Below are positions 25,164 to 34,752 of a stretch of DNA of 64,000 nt, piece after piece. Location of the stretch: the NCBI RefSeq assembly GCF_001651865.1, contig NZ_LPUX01000062.1, positions 124,001-188,000 on the forward strand. Direction: 5' to 3'. This DNA is from Sinorhizobium glycinis. Its GTDB lineage: Bacteria; Pseudomonadota; Alphaproteobacteria; Rhizobiales; Rhizobiaceae. The notes under the pieces were generated by a model. It saw only the letters and a program-made list of their open reading frames with translations. It had not been told where the DNA came from and ran no database searches. Numbering within the stretch: position 1 is the first letter of the stretch; every line of letters starts with the position of its first letter. The translations under genes were made by a program, and so were the position numbers.

Positions 25164-26660
25164 TCAGTCGCCCTTGTGGCGGCGGGCCGGGAAGAGGATG
25201 ATGTCGCGGATCGACGGCGAATTGGTGAGCAGCATGATCAGCCGGTCGACGCCGATGCCGAGGCCCCCGGCGGGCGGCATGCCCTGGTCCATGGCGTCGA
25301 GGAAGTCCTCGTCCAGCGTCTTTTCCTTTTCGCCGCGGGCGTGGGCCTGTTCCATCTGCTCGACCATGCGGGCGCGCTGCTCGACCGGGTCGTTGAGCTC
25401 GGAGAAGGCGTTGCCGATCTCCCAGCCGTTGCAATAGGTCTCGAAGCGCTCGACCAGTCGCGGTTCGCCCGGCACTTCCTTGGCGAAGGGCGAGATGTCC
25501 TTCGGGAAGTGGATGACATGGGCCGGCTGGATCAGAGTCGCTTCGACCTTCTCTTCGAAGATGAAGGCGAGGACCTCGCCCCAGGTGGCGTCCTTCTCGA
25601 CCTCTAGACCGGCGTTCCTCGCCGCCTCGCGGGCTTCCTCGTCGGTCTTGATCGCGAGGAAGTCGACGCCGATCGCATCCTTGACGGCAGCCGGCATCGA
25701 GACGCGCGGGAACGGTCCCTTGAAGGAGAGCTGCTTGTCGCCGAACTCGAACTCGGTCTTGCCATGCACCGCCAGCGCCAGGCTCTCGAACATGCGTTCG
25801 ACGAGGCCCATCATGTCCTCGTAGTCCGCATAGGCCCAGTAGCACTCCATCATCGTGAATTCCGGATTGTGCCGGGTGGAGACGCCTTCGTTGCGGAAGT
25901 TGCGGTTGATCTCGAACACCTTGTCGGTGAGCCCGGAAACCAGCACGCGCTTCAGGTAAAGCTCGGGCGCGATGCGCAGGTACATGTCGAGCTTCAGCGT
26001 GTTGTGATGCGTCTTGAAGGGCTCGGCCGTGGCGCCGCCATAGATCGGCTGCAGCATCGGCGTCTCGACTTCCATGAAGCCTTCCTCCTCGAGGAAGCGG
26101 CGGATGCCGGAGACGATGCGGCTCCGCTGCTGGAAGCGCAGCTTCGATTCCTCGTTGACCATGATGTCGAGATAGCGCTTGCGGTAGCGCGTCTCGATGT
26201 CGGCAAGCCCGTGATACTTCTCCGGCATCGGCAGGAGCGACTTGCAGAGCATGGTGATTTCCTTGGCGTTCACCGTCAGCTCGCCGCGTTTGGTGCGGCG
26301 CACCTCGCCGGTAACGCCGATGATGTCGCCGAGGTCGACCATCGGCAGCAGCGCGCGCGCCTCTTCCGGCGTCGTGTCCTTGTGCGAGAAGACCTGGATC
26401 TTGCCGGAGGCGTCATGGATATCCATGAACATGCCGGAATTGCGCGAGGAAAAGACGCGGCCGGCGACCGTCACCGTGTCGCCGCTTTCCGTATCGGGCT
26501 CGAGACCGGCATATTTTTCGGCAAGTTCCGCATTGGTGAGCGTGCGGTGGAAATGCGCCGGGTAGACGTCGCCGATCTGCTCGCGCAGGAGATCGAGCTT
26601 CTGGGCGCGCACTTCGGTGGCGTCGGAGGAAAGGCCGGCGGTTTCTGTCTTCTCGTTCAT
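25164..26660 (-). CDS. lysS: Lysyl-tRNA synthetase, class II
   Basis: Charges tRNA(Lys). 498 aa from the ATG at 26660 (MNEKTETAGLSSDATEVRAQ); an open extension of 77 codons upstream is not conserved-looking. The N-terminal OB-fold anticodon-binding domain includes TVAGRVFSSRNSGMFMDIHD. The class II motifs are present: motif 1 GFMEVETPMLQPIYGGATAEP, motif 2 NFRNEGVSTRHNPEFTMME, and motif 3 GIGVDRLIMLLTNSPSIRD. It follows gltX by 11 bases and is closed by a terminator. Confidence 0.98.
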   Translation of the reverse strand: MNEKTETAGLSSDATEVRAQKLDLLREQIGDVYPAHFHRTLTNAELAEKYAGLEPDTESGDTVTVAGRVFSSRNSGMFMDIHDASGKIQVFSHKDTTPEEARALLPMVDLGDIIGVTGEVRRTKRGELTVNAKEITMLCKSLLPMPEKYHGLADIETRYRKRYLDIMVNEESKLRFQQRSRIVSGIRRFLEEEGFMEVETPMLQPIYGGATAEPFKTHHNTLKLDMYLRIAPELYLKRVLVSGLTDKVFEINRNFRNEGVSTRHNPEFTMMECYWAYADYEDMMGLVERMFESLALAVHGKTEFEFGDKQLSFKGPFPRVSMPAAVKDAIGVDFLAIKTDEEAREAARNAGLEVEKDATWGEVLAFIFEEKVEATLIQPAHVIHFPKDISPFAKEVPGEPRLVERFETYCNGWEIGNAFSELNDPVEQRARMVEQMEQAHARGEKEKTLDEDFLDAMDQGMPPAGGLGIGVDRLIMLLTNSPSIRDIILFPARRHKGD

Positions 26661-26671
26661 GGGTGTCGTCC

Positions 26672-28129
26672 TTACTTTCCGCTGCCCACCATGGAGGCGA
26701 CGACCTGGGCCGCCACCTTGAGGCGCTGGCGCACCACGGCGCGGCCGAGCAGCTCCATCGAATCGAAGAGCGGCAGCGAACGCTGCGAACCGGATACGGC
26801 GACGAAGAGCGGCGCGACGACGGCCTTCAGCTTCTTGCCCATCCGCTCGGCACTGGCGCGCAGTTCCGCCTCGATCGACTCCTTGTTCCACTCAAGGATC
26901 TTTTCGAGATCCGGCTGAACGGCGCTCAGGACTTCCAGCATTTCCTCCGGCGAGGCCTTCACGCCGGCGAAGGCGGCAGGCTGCAGGCCGAGATCCGACT
27001 TGAAGAGGAAGGCCGCGAGGTCCGGCAATTCGCCGAGTTTCGAGATACGCGACTGCGAGAGCTTCAGGCCTTCCTTGAGGCGATCGTTCTCCGATGCCCA
27101 GGCGAAGACACGCGCTGCAAACTCCTCCTCGGAAAGCTTCTCGCGGATCCAGCGGGCGTTCAGCCAGTCGAGCTTCTGGATATCGAAGATCGCGCCGGCC
27201 TTCGACAGGTTTTCCGGATCGAACTTTTCAGCCAGTTCCTCGATCGTCAGCAGTTCCTCGCCCTCGGCGATCTGGATGAAGAACAGCCCGAGGAAGTTCA
27301 TCAGCGCTTCCGGCAGGTAGCCGAGCGCCGTGTAATAGGAGATCGAGGTCGGGTTCTTGCGCTTCGACAGCTTCGACTTGTCGGCATTGCGCATCAGCGA
27401 CAGGTGCATGAACTTCGGCGGCTCGAGGCCGAGATACCGATAGATCAGGATGTGCTTCGGCACCGAGGCGAGCCATTCCTCGCCGCGTGCGACATGGGTG
27501 ATCTTCATCAGGTGGTCGTCGACGACGTTCGCCATGTGGTAGGTCGGCATGCCGTCGGCCTTCAAAAGCACCTGCATGTCGACCGCGTCCCACGGAATTT
27601 CGACATCGCCATAGACGCCGTCGTGGAACTTGCACGTACCCTCGGTCGGGATTTTCATGCGCACCACATGGGGTTCGCCAGCGGCAACGCGCGAGGTCAC
27701 TTCCTCGGCAGAAAGGCCCAGGCACAGACCGTCATATTTCGGCGGCTTGCCGGCGGCGCGCTGCGCTTCGCGCATTTCTTCCAGCCGCTCGGGCGTGCAG
27801 AAGCAGCGGAAGCCGTGGCCGCTTGCCACGATCTTCTCGACAAACGGCTTGTAGATGTCCTTGCGGTCGCTCTGGCGGTACGGGCCATAGGGGCCGCCAA
27901 TATCCGGACCCTCCGACCACTCGAGCCCGCACCATTTCAGCGCGTCGAGCACCTTCTTCTCGAATTCCGGCGTCGAGCGCGTCGCGTCGGTGTCCTCGAT
28001 GCGCAGGATGAATTCGCCACCGTGCTTCTTGGCGAAGAGATAGTTGAACAGCGCAATATAGGCGGTGCCGACATGCGGTTCGCCGGTGGGGGAGGGTGCG
28101 ATGCGTACCCGGACTGCAGAATCTGCCAT
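26672..28129 (-). CDS. gltX: Glutamyl-tRNA synthetase
   Basis: Class I synthetase charging tRNA(Glu), and in alphaproteobacteria usually also tRNA(Gln) for later amidation, since these bacteria lack GlnRS. 485 aa. The HIGH-type motif is RIAPSPTGEPHVGTAYIAL at residues 8-26, and the KMSKS-type motif is KLSKRK near residue 255. A C-terminal helical anticodon-binding region follows. Many alphaproteobacteria carry two gltX genes; which one this is cannot be decided here. In operon with lysS. Confidence 0.97.
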   Translation of the reverse strand: MADSAVRVRIAPSPTGEPHVGTAYIALFNYLFAKKHGGEFILRIEDTDATRSTPEFEKKVLDALKWCGLEWSEGPDIGGPYGPYRQSDRKDIYKPFVEKIVASGHGFRCFCTPERLEEMREAQRAAGKPPKYDGLCLGLSAEEVTSRVAAGEPHVVRMKIPTEGTCKFHDGVYGDVEIPWDAVDMQVLLKADGMPTYHMANVVDDHLMKITHVARGEEWLASVPKHILIYRYLGLEPPKFMHLSLMRNADKSKLSKRKNPTSISYYTALGYLPEALMNFLGLFFIQIAEGEELLTIEELAEKFDPENLSKAGAIFDIQKLDWLNARWIREKLSEEEFAARVFAWASENDRLKEGLKLSQSRISKLGELPDLAAFLFKSDLGLQPAAFAGVKASPEEMLEVLSAVQPDLEKILEWNKESIEAELRASAERMGKKLKAVVAPLFVAVSGSQRSLPLFDSMELLGRAVVRQRLKVAAQVVASMVGSGK

Positions 28130-28297
28130 GGTGTTTGCCCGTCTTGACGTGCTCTTGAGCCCTTGCCGGAATGCCTACCAGCTTGCGGGCGCGCATTTTA
28201 TGGGAAGGAAGGCCCGCAAGGGTGCCGCTTGAGCGGCATCGGCGGGCTATTCCAGTCGGCAGGGGTGAGACCATAGAAAGTCCCGCATGTCAACGGA

Positions 28298-28331
28298 AAG
28301 AGGCCCGCATTCGCGTGAATGCGGGCCTCTT
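28298..28331 (-). terminator. Strong hairpin terminator after terC
   Basis: Perfect 15-bp inverted repeat (AAGAGGCCCGCATTC and its complement) with a 4-base loop, 25 bases after the terC stop. The T-run on the minus strand is short (CTTTCC), but stem stability and position fit a terminator. It also shields the gltX promoter region. Confidence 0.7.
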
Positions 28332-28355
28332 CGCAATGCGTCGCTGTTGCGGCTC

Positions 28356-29111
28356 TTATTGCAGCTTCGTGGCCTGCTGCTTTCTCAGGCGCGCGTTGCG
28401 GGCGATCATGTTGAGGATTTCGACGAGGGCCGAGAAGGCCATCGCGGCGTAGACGTACCCTTTCGGCACGTGGAAGCCCATGCCTTCGGCAATCAGCGTC
28501 GTGCCGATCATCAGGAGGAAGGCGAGCGCCAGCATGACGATCGTCGGGTTCCGTTCGATGAAGTTCGCAAGCGGGTTGGCGGCAACCAGCATCACGGTTA
28601 CCGCGACAACGACGGCGATGACCATGATCGGCAGATGCGGGGTCATGCCGACGGCTGTGATGATGCTGTCGACGGAGAAGACGAGGTCGAGCAGCAGGAT
28701 CTGGCCGATCGCCGCCGTGAAGCTGTTGATCGCCGAACTGGCGATGAAGTCTTCGTCATGGTCGCTCGGGTCGACATTGTGGTGGATTTCCTTGGTCGCC
28801 TTCCAGACGAGGAAGAGGCCGCCGGCGATCAGGATCATATCCTTCCAGGAGAACCCATGGCCAAAGGCTTCGAAGACCGGCTGGGTGAGCTGCACGATCC
28901 AGGCGATCGTGCCGAGCAGGCCCAGTCGCATGACCAGCGCCAGCCCGATACCGATACGCCGGGCGCTGACACGGTTCTCGGCGGGCAACTTGTTGGTGAG
29001 GATGGAGATGAAGATGAGGTTGTCGATGCCAAGGACGACCTCCATCACAATGAGCGTAATGAGCGCGACCCAAGCCTCGGGGCTTTGAGCGAGCGTGAGG
29101 ATTTCCTGCAT
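28356..29111 (-). CDS. TerC family integral membrane protein
   Basis: Predicted metal-ion transporter or metal-linked membrane protein of the TerC/Alx group, 251 aa from the ATG at 29111. Hydrophobic throughout, about seven spans. The family's paired acidic motifs are present: [16 protein letters not shown] in the first span and [15 protein letters not shown] in the fourth, the aspartates thought to coordinate cation. A charged loop with several histidines and acids ([14 protein letters not shown]) lies between. Several TerC proteins export manganese, but the substrate here is inference. I looked for a yybP-ykoY riboswitch upstream and did not see one. Confidence 0.92.
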   Translation of the reverse strand: MQEILTLAQSPEAWVALITLIVMEVVLGIDNLIFISILTNKLPAENRVSARRIGIGLALVMRLGLLGTIAWIVQLTQPVFEAFGHGFSWKDMILIAGGLFLVWKATKEIHHNVDPSDHDEDFIASSAINSFTAAIGQILLLDLVFSVDSIITAVGMTPHLPIMVIAVVVAVTVMLVAANPLANFIERNPTIVMLALAFLLMIGTTLIAEGMGFHVPKGYVYAAMAFSALVEILNMIARNARLRKQQATKLQ

Positions 29112-29291
29112 CGGCGAACTGTTCCTTTCTGACGAACGTGACCGGTTCCAACAAACCAGAGCGGAATGCGGGCGAAAACCGCACACGCTTTTCCCTCCAG
29201 GGCGCGTCGCCGCGCCAAGCTCGCCGCAGTATTTAAGGAGTAGCGCCGAAGTAGCAAGCGCTGCCGCGGCTTTGCGGCAGCGTTTTACCGT

Positions 29292-30137
29292 TTACTGCTT
29301 TATCGGAACCCACATCTCGACGACGCCGATGCCGGAATCCGGATCGAACCGCTCGTCGTAGCGTTCGATGAGATCGGGGGCGTCTCCATGCTCGAGACCG
29401 GATTGCGGAAACCACGATCCGAAGATCTCGTGGGCCGTGGTCGAGATGGCCGAGATGTGGCCGCGATGCAGGAACACCGCATAGCGCTGCTTGGGCAGCC
29501 TCAAGGTGGAGAACCCGTTCGGCAGCGCGTCCACGTCCTCGACTTCGACGGCCGCCATGTAGCGGAAGCTTCCGGCTTCCGCATCCGCATGGGTGCAGAC
29601 GCCATAGGCGACATTGCCGCGCTGGCCGGGAATGTGACCGAAATGGGCATTGAAGCGTTGCCAGAGCGAAGGAATTCCTTCCGTGCGATTGTAAGCATAG
29701 GTTTCTTCAAGGCCGGCGAGCAGCAAGGGAAGGCCTTCCTCAAAGCGCGGCGGTTCGATTTTCAGATTGCGCGTATCGTCCATCCTGATGGGCTCCGTCA
29801 ATTCGATGTTGCGAACGTGCCCTTGCTTGCGGATCGATTCAGGCGTCATGCCGAACTGCTCGCGAAAGGCACGGGTGAATGCCTCGTGCGAGCCGTAGCC
29901 CGCATCGAGGGCCACCTCGAGAATGGTCGAGTGGCCGTTCGCCAGCAGAAGTGCCGCCGAACTCAGGCGGCGCCCGCGGATATAGGCGCTGATCGAGCGG
30001 CCGGTCGACAGACCGAAGACGCGCGATAAGTGATAGCGCGACAGGCCGGCGGCGTCGGCGATCTGATCCAGCGTTATATCCTTCGCGAAATGGCTCTCGA
30101 TGAACCAGATCGCCCGTCCGATGGCACTCATGTTCAC
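29292..30137 (-). CDS. AraC-type regulator with GyrI-like effector domain
   Basis: 281 aa. The DNA-binding part is N-terminal (about residues 8-105): two helix-turn-helix units, ITLDQIADAAGLSRYHLSRVF and TILEVALDAGYGSHEAFTRAF, the Rob/SoxS-like order. The remainder (about 130-281) is a GyrI/BacR-type small-molecule-binding domain with RYMAAVEVEDVD and FLHRGHISAISTT. This is the Rob arrangement, typical of drug- or stress-responsive activators. It is divergent from the glyoxalase-fold gene at 30311, an obvious candidate target, and two genes from the emr efflux locus. Confidence 0.9.
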   Translation of the reverse strand: MNMSAIGRAIWFIESHFAKDITLDQIADAAGLSRYHLSRVFGLSTGRSISAYIRGRRLSSAALLLANGHSTILEVALDAGYGSHEAFTRAFREQFGMTPESIRKQGHVRNIELTEPIRMDDTRNLKIEPPRFEEGLPLLLAGLEETYAYNRTEGIPSLWQRFNAHFGHIPGQRGNVAYGVCTHADAEAGSFRYMAAVEVEDVDALPNGFSTLRLPKQRYAVFLHRGHISAISTTAHEIFGSWFPQSGLEHGDAPDLIERYDERFDPDSGIGVVEMWVPIKQ

Positions 30138-30310
30138 TCCCGTGGTAGCGACCCAGCTCTACGGACTTGTGCGAGGACGTGTTTGATCACGGTTGCTCGA
30201 TTTAGTGGGCGCGGCCGGTCGACGGCAAATTCAGTTCACTGGCCCTTTGTGCTTCCCGATAAAAACTGTAGCAGCTCGACGAATGGATTTCGCCGCCTAC
30301 ATTCGGAGCC

Positions 30311-30688
30311 ATGGCAGCGACCGGCCCTCTCTTTCGCGGCATCAATGTGGTCTCGATATCAGTGACGGACCTTGACCGCGCCCGCTGGTTTTACGGCGAC
30401 GTGCTCGGATTCGGACCGCCGCTCTATGACCTGCCCGAGGCCGGCTGGATCGAGTTCTCCGCCGGCGGCGCGGATGGCAATGTTTCGGTGACTTTGGCCG
30501 AGAGCGGCTGGGTACCGTCGGCGGGGACGACCCTTGTCTTGAATGTCGAGGATTGCCATGCGGCCGTCGACGAACTGCGCCGCCGCGGTGTCCAGTGCGA
30601 GGACGCACAGGTATTTCCCGGCTTCGTCACCTTTGCGAGCTTCTACGACCCATTCGGCAACCGCCTGCAAATGTGCAGCCCGGCTTAG
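30311..30688 (+). CDS. Glyoxalase/bleomycin-resistance-fold (VOC) protein
   Basis: 125 aa single VOC domain. GINVVSISVTDLDRARWFYG is the first beta-alpha-beta unit and GFVTFASFYDPFGNRLQMCS the last; DPFGNRLQ carries the usual C-terminal metal-ligand region. Such proteins are metal-dependent lyases/dioxygenases or drug-binding proteins; the substrate cannot be told. Encoded divergently from the AraC/GyrI regulator with a 173-base shared upstream region, so co-regulation is plausible. Confidence 0.9.
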   Translation: MAATGPLFRGINVVSISVTDLDRARWFYGDVLGFGPPLYDLPEAGWIEFSAGGADGNVSVTLAESGWVPSAGTTLVLNVEDCHAAVDELRRRGVQCEDAQVFPGFVTFASFYDPFGNRLQMCSPA

Positions 30689-30708
30689 GCAGTGCCTGCG
30701 TGTTGCCA

Positions 30709-31398
30709 TTAGCGCGCGTCGCGCCGGCCGTAGGCGGCCATGAAGACGCGGATGGCCGAGGCGACGTTCTTTTCGATTACTTCGGCCGGGACGGCGTCGC
30801 ACATGCCGAACAGGCGACCCTTGAAGAGGCCGGCCATGCAAAGTTCGATGAACTGCTTGGCGGCCAGTTCCGTATCGTCGATCGACAGCGTGCCTGCCGC
30901 CACTTGCTGCTCGAGATAGGCCTTCAGCACCGTATAGCCGTTTTCCGGCGTGGCGGTGAAAAAGCGCTGGGCGAGCCGCGGCATGCGGTCGATCACGCCG
31001 AGCACGGTCCTCATTGCACGGATCGTGTAATCGGACGTTATGCTGGTCACCAGCGTCACGGCGAAATCGTGCAGCGCTTCCTCGATCGGCTCGATGTCGT
31101 TCAGCGACTGCTTGATGCTGCTGACGATACGGCTGCGCTCCCGGGCGATCAGCGCCTCGAAGAGGTCTTCCTTGTTCTCGAAATAGACGTAGAGCGTGCC
31201 CTTCGAGACGCCCGCCTCGCGGGTGATGTCGTTCATGCTGGCTGCGTCGAAATTGCTGCGCATGAAAACGCGTTTGGCGCCTTCGAGAATCTGCTCGCGT
31301 TTGACCGGATCCTCGCCGGCGGCGCGCCGCCCGCTCGAAGGCTGTTGCTCCTGGTGCTGCAGGGGCTTTTCCTGCTGTGCGCTTTTCGCTGACGTCAT
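30709..31398 (-). CDS. emrR: TetR-family repressor EmrR of the emrAB efflux pump
   Basis: 229 aa. The helix-turn-helix is at about residues 33-80: REQILEGAKRVFMRSNFDAA, then NDITREAGVSKGTLYVYFEN. The C-terminal ligand domain includes RMPRLAQRFFTATPENGYTV. It is divergent from emrA, and two palindromes lie in the gap. In Sinorhizobium meliloti the equivalent TetR gene beside emrAB was shown to be a repressor released by flavonoids; I infer the same role from gene order and operators. The N-terminal 30 residues are Gln/Ser-rich and probably disordered. Confidence 0.88.
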   Translation of the reverse strand: MTSAKSAQQEKPLQHQEQQPSSGRRAAGEDPVKREQILEGAKRVFMRSNFDAASMNDITREAGVSKGTLYVYFENKEDLFEALIARERSRIVSSIKQSLNDIEPIEEALHDFAVTLVTSITSDYTIRAMRTVLGVIDRMPRLAQRFFTATPENGYTVLKAYLEQQVAAGTLSIDDTELAAKQFIELCMAGLFKGRLFGMCDAVPAEVIEKNVASAIRVFMAAYGRRDAR

Positions 31399-31532
31399 GA
31401 TCGCCGGACGTTTATCTCGTGTAGATCACGATGATCTGGAACCAACTCCAAAACCATAAACGTGATCGATTCCGATAAAAAGCAAGGGCGCGGGGAGCGC
31501 CCCCGCAGGTTTTTCTCGCTTTGATAGCCAAT

Positions 31533-31550
31533 TCGAACCGCTTGGTTCGA
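31533..31550. promoter_or_regulatory. EmrR-type operator 1
   Basis: TCGAACC, four bases, GGTTCGA: perfect 7-bp inverted repeat in the emrR-emrA gap, nearer emrR. Shares the GAACC half-site with the second palindrome at 31597-31610. Confidence 0.7.
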
Positions 31551-31596
31551 TTTTCTCTTGATATGCGGCGTGAAAGCCATTACGTCAAGAGTAATC

Positions 31597-31610
31597 GAAC
31601 CGAACGGTTC
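31597..31610. promoter_or_regulatory. EmrR-type operator 2
   Basis: GAACCG, AA, CGGTTC: perfect 6-bp inverted repeat 36 bases before the emrA start. Together with operator 1 it would let one TetR dimer pair control both divergent genes. Confidence 0.7.
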
Positions 31611-31646
31611 AGTTCAATTTAGCTAATTTAGCCGAAACGGTGTCCC

Positions 31647-32861
31647 ATGTCCGCTTCCAGTACCTCCAGCGTTGCGCGAGTCCGTCCTGTCGGCGACGAT
31701 TTCGAAGTCGTCGATGTTCCTAGCACAGAGGCCAAGGCGCCGACCGGTGAAGCGCCACCGGCGACGGAGCGGCCGGCTGCAGAGGCTGCCGTGCCTGCCA
31801 AGAAGCGCCGCAAGCCGATCCTGCCTGCCATCGGGCTGGCTTTGCTCGCGGCCGGGGCCTGGTACGGCTACGACTGGTGGACCAACGGCCGCTTCATGGT
31901 TTCGACCGACGACGCCTATATCGAGGGCGACATCGCGACGATCTCTCCGAAGGTCTCCGGCTATGTTGCCAAGGTCGATGTGGTCGCCAACCAGCACGTG
32001 AAGGCAGGCGATCCGCTCGTCACGCTCGAAGATGGCGACTACCGGATTGCGGCGGAACAGGCCGAGGCGCAGATCGCGACGCAGAAGCTGGCGCTGAGCC
32101 GTTTCGATGCGCAGATTGCCGGCGCCAAGGCGAGCCTCAGCCAGGCCGAGGCGCAGAAGAAAGCCTTCGAAGCGACCGTTAGAGGCGCTGAGCTCACGCA
32201 GAAGCGCGCCAGCGACCTGCAGTCGAAGGCCTTTGGAACGGATGCGTCGCGCGACAGCGCCCAGGTCGCGCTCGATCAGGCGCGGGCAAATTTCGTCGGC
32301 GCCGAAGCCAATATCGCCGCGGCCAAGGCGAATATCACCGTGCTCGAGGCGCAGCGCGCGGAATCGGAAAGCACGATCCGTTCGCTGGAACTTGCTCGTG
32401 ACAAGGCGAACCGCGACCTCGGCTTCACCGTGCTCAAGGCGCCCTATGACGGCGTCATCGGCAATGTCTCCGTCCAGGTCGGCGACCTGGTCTCCGCCGG
32501 GCAGCGCCTTGCCGCGCTGGTGCCGGTGGACCAGCTCTACATCGACGCGAATTTCAAGGAAACGCAGATCGCCCATCTGGTCCCGGGCTCCAAGGTCCAG
32601 GTCCATGTCGATGCCTATGACGAGCACCCGATCGAGGGCACCGTCGCATCGATTTCCCCGGCCTCCGGCTCGGTCTTCTCGCTGCTGCCGGCCGAGAACG
32701 CCACCGGCAACTTCACCAAGGTCATCCAGCGCGTGCCGGTTCGGATCACGCTTCCGGCCGACGAGCTTGCCAAAGGCAACCTCAGGGCGGGCCTGAGCGT
32801 CGTGGTCGACGTCGATACCCGCACGGCGCCGGAAGCCGCGAAGGTCGCCGAGGCGAAGTAG
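31647..32861 (+). CDS. emrA: Multidrug efflux membrane fusion protein EmrA (HlyD family)
   Basis: Periplasmic adaptor that links the MFS pump EmrB to an outer-membrane channel. 404 aa. A cytoplasmic N-terminus with Pro/Ala-rich stretch is followed by one membrane span (PILPAIGLALLAAGAWYGY, about residues 54-72). The barrel-sandwich/lipoyl domain begins DAYIEGDIATISPKVSGYV, a long coiled-coil hairpin spans about residues 125-255 (rich in Ala/Gln/Glu), and the second lipoyl half is FTVLKAPYDGVIGNVSVQVG. Divergent from emrR, followed by emrB after 21 bases. Confidence 0.93.
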   Translation: MSASSTSSVARVRPVGDDFEVVDVPSTEAKAPTGEAPPATERPAAEAAVPAKKRRKPILPAIGLALLAAGAWYGYDWWTNGRFMVSTDDAYIEGDIATISPKVSGYVAKVDVVANQHVKAGDPLVTLEDGDYRIAAEQAEAQIATQKLALSRFDAQIAGAKASLSQAEAQKKAFEATVRGAELTQKRASDLQSKAFGTDASRDSAQVALDQARANFVGAEANIAAAKANITVLEAQRAESESTIRSLELARDKANRDLGFTVLKAPYDGVIGNVSVQVGDLVSAGQRLAALVPVDQLYIDANFKETQIAHLVPGSKVQVHVDAYDEHPIEGTVASISPASGSVFSLLPAENATGNFTKVIQRVPVRITLPADELAKGNLRAGLSVVVDVDTRTAPEAAKVAEAK

Positions 32862-32882
32862 GCGCGCGAAGGAGTAGCGGAG

Positions 32883-34471
32883 ATGGCTGCGACGGCAACA
32901 GCGAGCCCGGCGGCGACAAGCGGCGCCGGGGCGGAGGAACGCATGGATCCGCGGCGGCTCATCGCCTTCTTCGCGATGGTCGTCGGCATGTTCATGGCGA
33001 TCCTCGATATCCAGATCGTCTCGGCCTCGCTCGCCGAGATCCAGGCGGGACTTTCCGCCGGATCGGACGAGATCGGCTGGGTTCAGACCTCCTACCTGAT
33101 CGCCGAAGTCATCATGATCCCGCTGTCGGGGACGCTCGCCCGCATCGTCTCGACGCGCGTGCTCTTTTCCGTCGCCGCCGCCGGCTTCACCGCCTCCAGC
33201 GCGCTCGCCGCAACCGCCACCAATATCGACCAGATGATCGTCTACCGGGCGATCCAGGGCTTCATCGGCGGCGGCATGATTCCCTCGGTCTTCGCGGCCG
33301 CCTTCACGATCTTCCCGCCGTCCAAGCGCAACATCGTCTCGCCGATCATCGCCTCATCGCCACTCTCGCTCCGACCATCGGTCCGACGGTCGGCGGCTAT
33401 CTGAGCCATGCCTTTTCCTGGCACTGGCTGTTCCTCGTCAACGTCATTCCCGGCATCGTCGTCGCGACGCTGACCTGGATCTTCATCGACTTCGACGAGC
33501 CGGAGCTGGGGCTGATGAAGAAGTTCGACTGGTGGGGGCTGTTCTCCATGGCGGTCTTCCTCGGCTCGCTCGAATATGTGCTGGAGGAGGGAAATGCCAA
33601 CGACTGGTTCAATGACGATCACATCGTCATCGGGGCGGTCGCCACGACGATTGCCGCCGCCATTTTCTTCTACAGGGCCTTCAAGGTCGAGTTTCCGGTG
33701 GTCGATCTCAGGGCCTTCGCCAATCGCAATTTTGCCTTCGGCTCGCTGTTCTCCTTCGTGATGGGCATCGGCCTCTACGGGCTCACCTACCTCTATCCGC
33801 TCTATCTCGGGCGTATCCGCGGCTATGATTCGCTGATGATCGGCGAGACGATGTTCGTCTCCGGCCTCGCCATGTTCCTCACGGCCCCTGTCGCGGGTTT
33901 CCTGGCCGGTCGACTCGACCCGCGCGTATTGATGACCATCGGCTTTGCCGGGTTTGCGGCGGGCACCTGGACGATGAGCCAGTTGACCGCCGACTGGGAC
34001 TTCTGGGAACTGCTCGTCCCGCAGATCCTGCGCGGATGCTCGCTGATGCTCTGCATGGTGCCGATCAACAATATCGCGCTCGGCACGCTGCCGCCGGCAC
34101 GCATCCGCAACGCTTCCGGCCTCTTCAACCTGACCCGCAATCTCGGCGGCGCCGTCGGCCTCGCGATCATCAATACGATCCTCACGCAGCGCCAGGATCT
34201 CCACTACGCCCGCCTCGCCGAGCATATCCAGTGGGGCAAGCCGGAGGCGGTCGATCGATTGAACAACATGGCGTCGAACTTCAACGCCTACGGCCTCGAC
34301 GGCGCGACCGCTGCCGTCAAGCAACTGGCCCAGATGGTTCAGCAACAGGCGGTGATCCTGTCCTTCATCGACGTGTTCCTGATCCTGACCGCGCTGTTCC
34401 TGGCGATGGTGCTCGGCGTGCTGATGATCAAGAAGCCGGAGGGCGCCGGGCCAGGCGGGGGCGGGCACTAG
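32883..34471 (+). pseudogene. emrB: Multidrug efflux MFS transporter emrB, interrupted by a -1 frameshift
   Basis: 14-span drug:H+ antiporter of the DHA2/EmrB family. The first frame (from 32883) reads normally to NIVSPII and then goes out of register, stopping at 33404. The continuation LIATLAPTIGPTVGGYLSHA runs in another frame to 34471. Restoring one G in ATCATCG-CCTCATC at about 33350 joins the two parts into a protein of about 529 aa, the normal length for EmrB. All other sequence, including FIGGGMIPSVFAAAFTIFP and the later spans, looks intact. Either a recent inactivating mutation or a sequencing/assembly error; the rest of the gene shows no decay. AAGGAG stands before the ATG. Confidence 0.88.
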
Positions 34472-34490
34472 CGGCACGGGGAAAGCCGGC

Positions 34491-34637
34491 TTTGCCCCTC
34501 ATCCGGCTGCCGCCACCTTCTCCCCGCGAGCGGGGAGAAGGGAAATGCCGCGCCGCCCCAAGTCCCCTCTCCCCGCGCGCGGGGAGAGGGCTAGTCCTCG
34601 GGTTAAACCCTGGGTTAAACCCGAGGAGAGGGGCAAA
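34491..34637. repeat. Composite inverted repeat (CTTCTCCCCGC family)
   Basis: Starts TTTGCCCCTC and ends GAGGGGCAAA, an exact 10-bp terminal inverted repeat. Inside are two hairpins, TTCTCCCCGCGAGCGGGGAGAA and CCCTCTCCCCGCGCGCGGGG, and a TCCTCGGGTTAAACCC module that appears partly doubled. Located between emrB and the phosphoesterase gene. Confidence 0.85.
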
Positions 34638-34752
34638 GTGCGCACCGCGGATGCGAATTGCTTTACGGACGACCAGCCTCTCTACAGAATTCCATTTATC
34701 CGCCTTTTCGATATGTTGTCGAGCAAGACGGCTGGGTGGGAGCGCAAACACC

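Noticed and set aside
29112-29291. yybP-ykoY (manganese) riboswitch before terC
   Set aside because: The conserved purine-rich and GC loop sequences were not found on the minus strand.
34036-34752. N-terminal extension of the phosphoesterase reading frame to 611 codons
   Set aside because: It runs through emrB and the inverted repeat in another frame and has no protein-like features; the Tat signal marks the true start near 34753.
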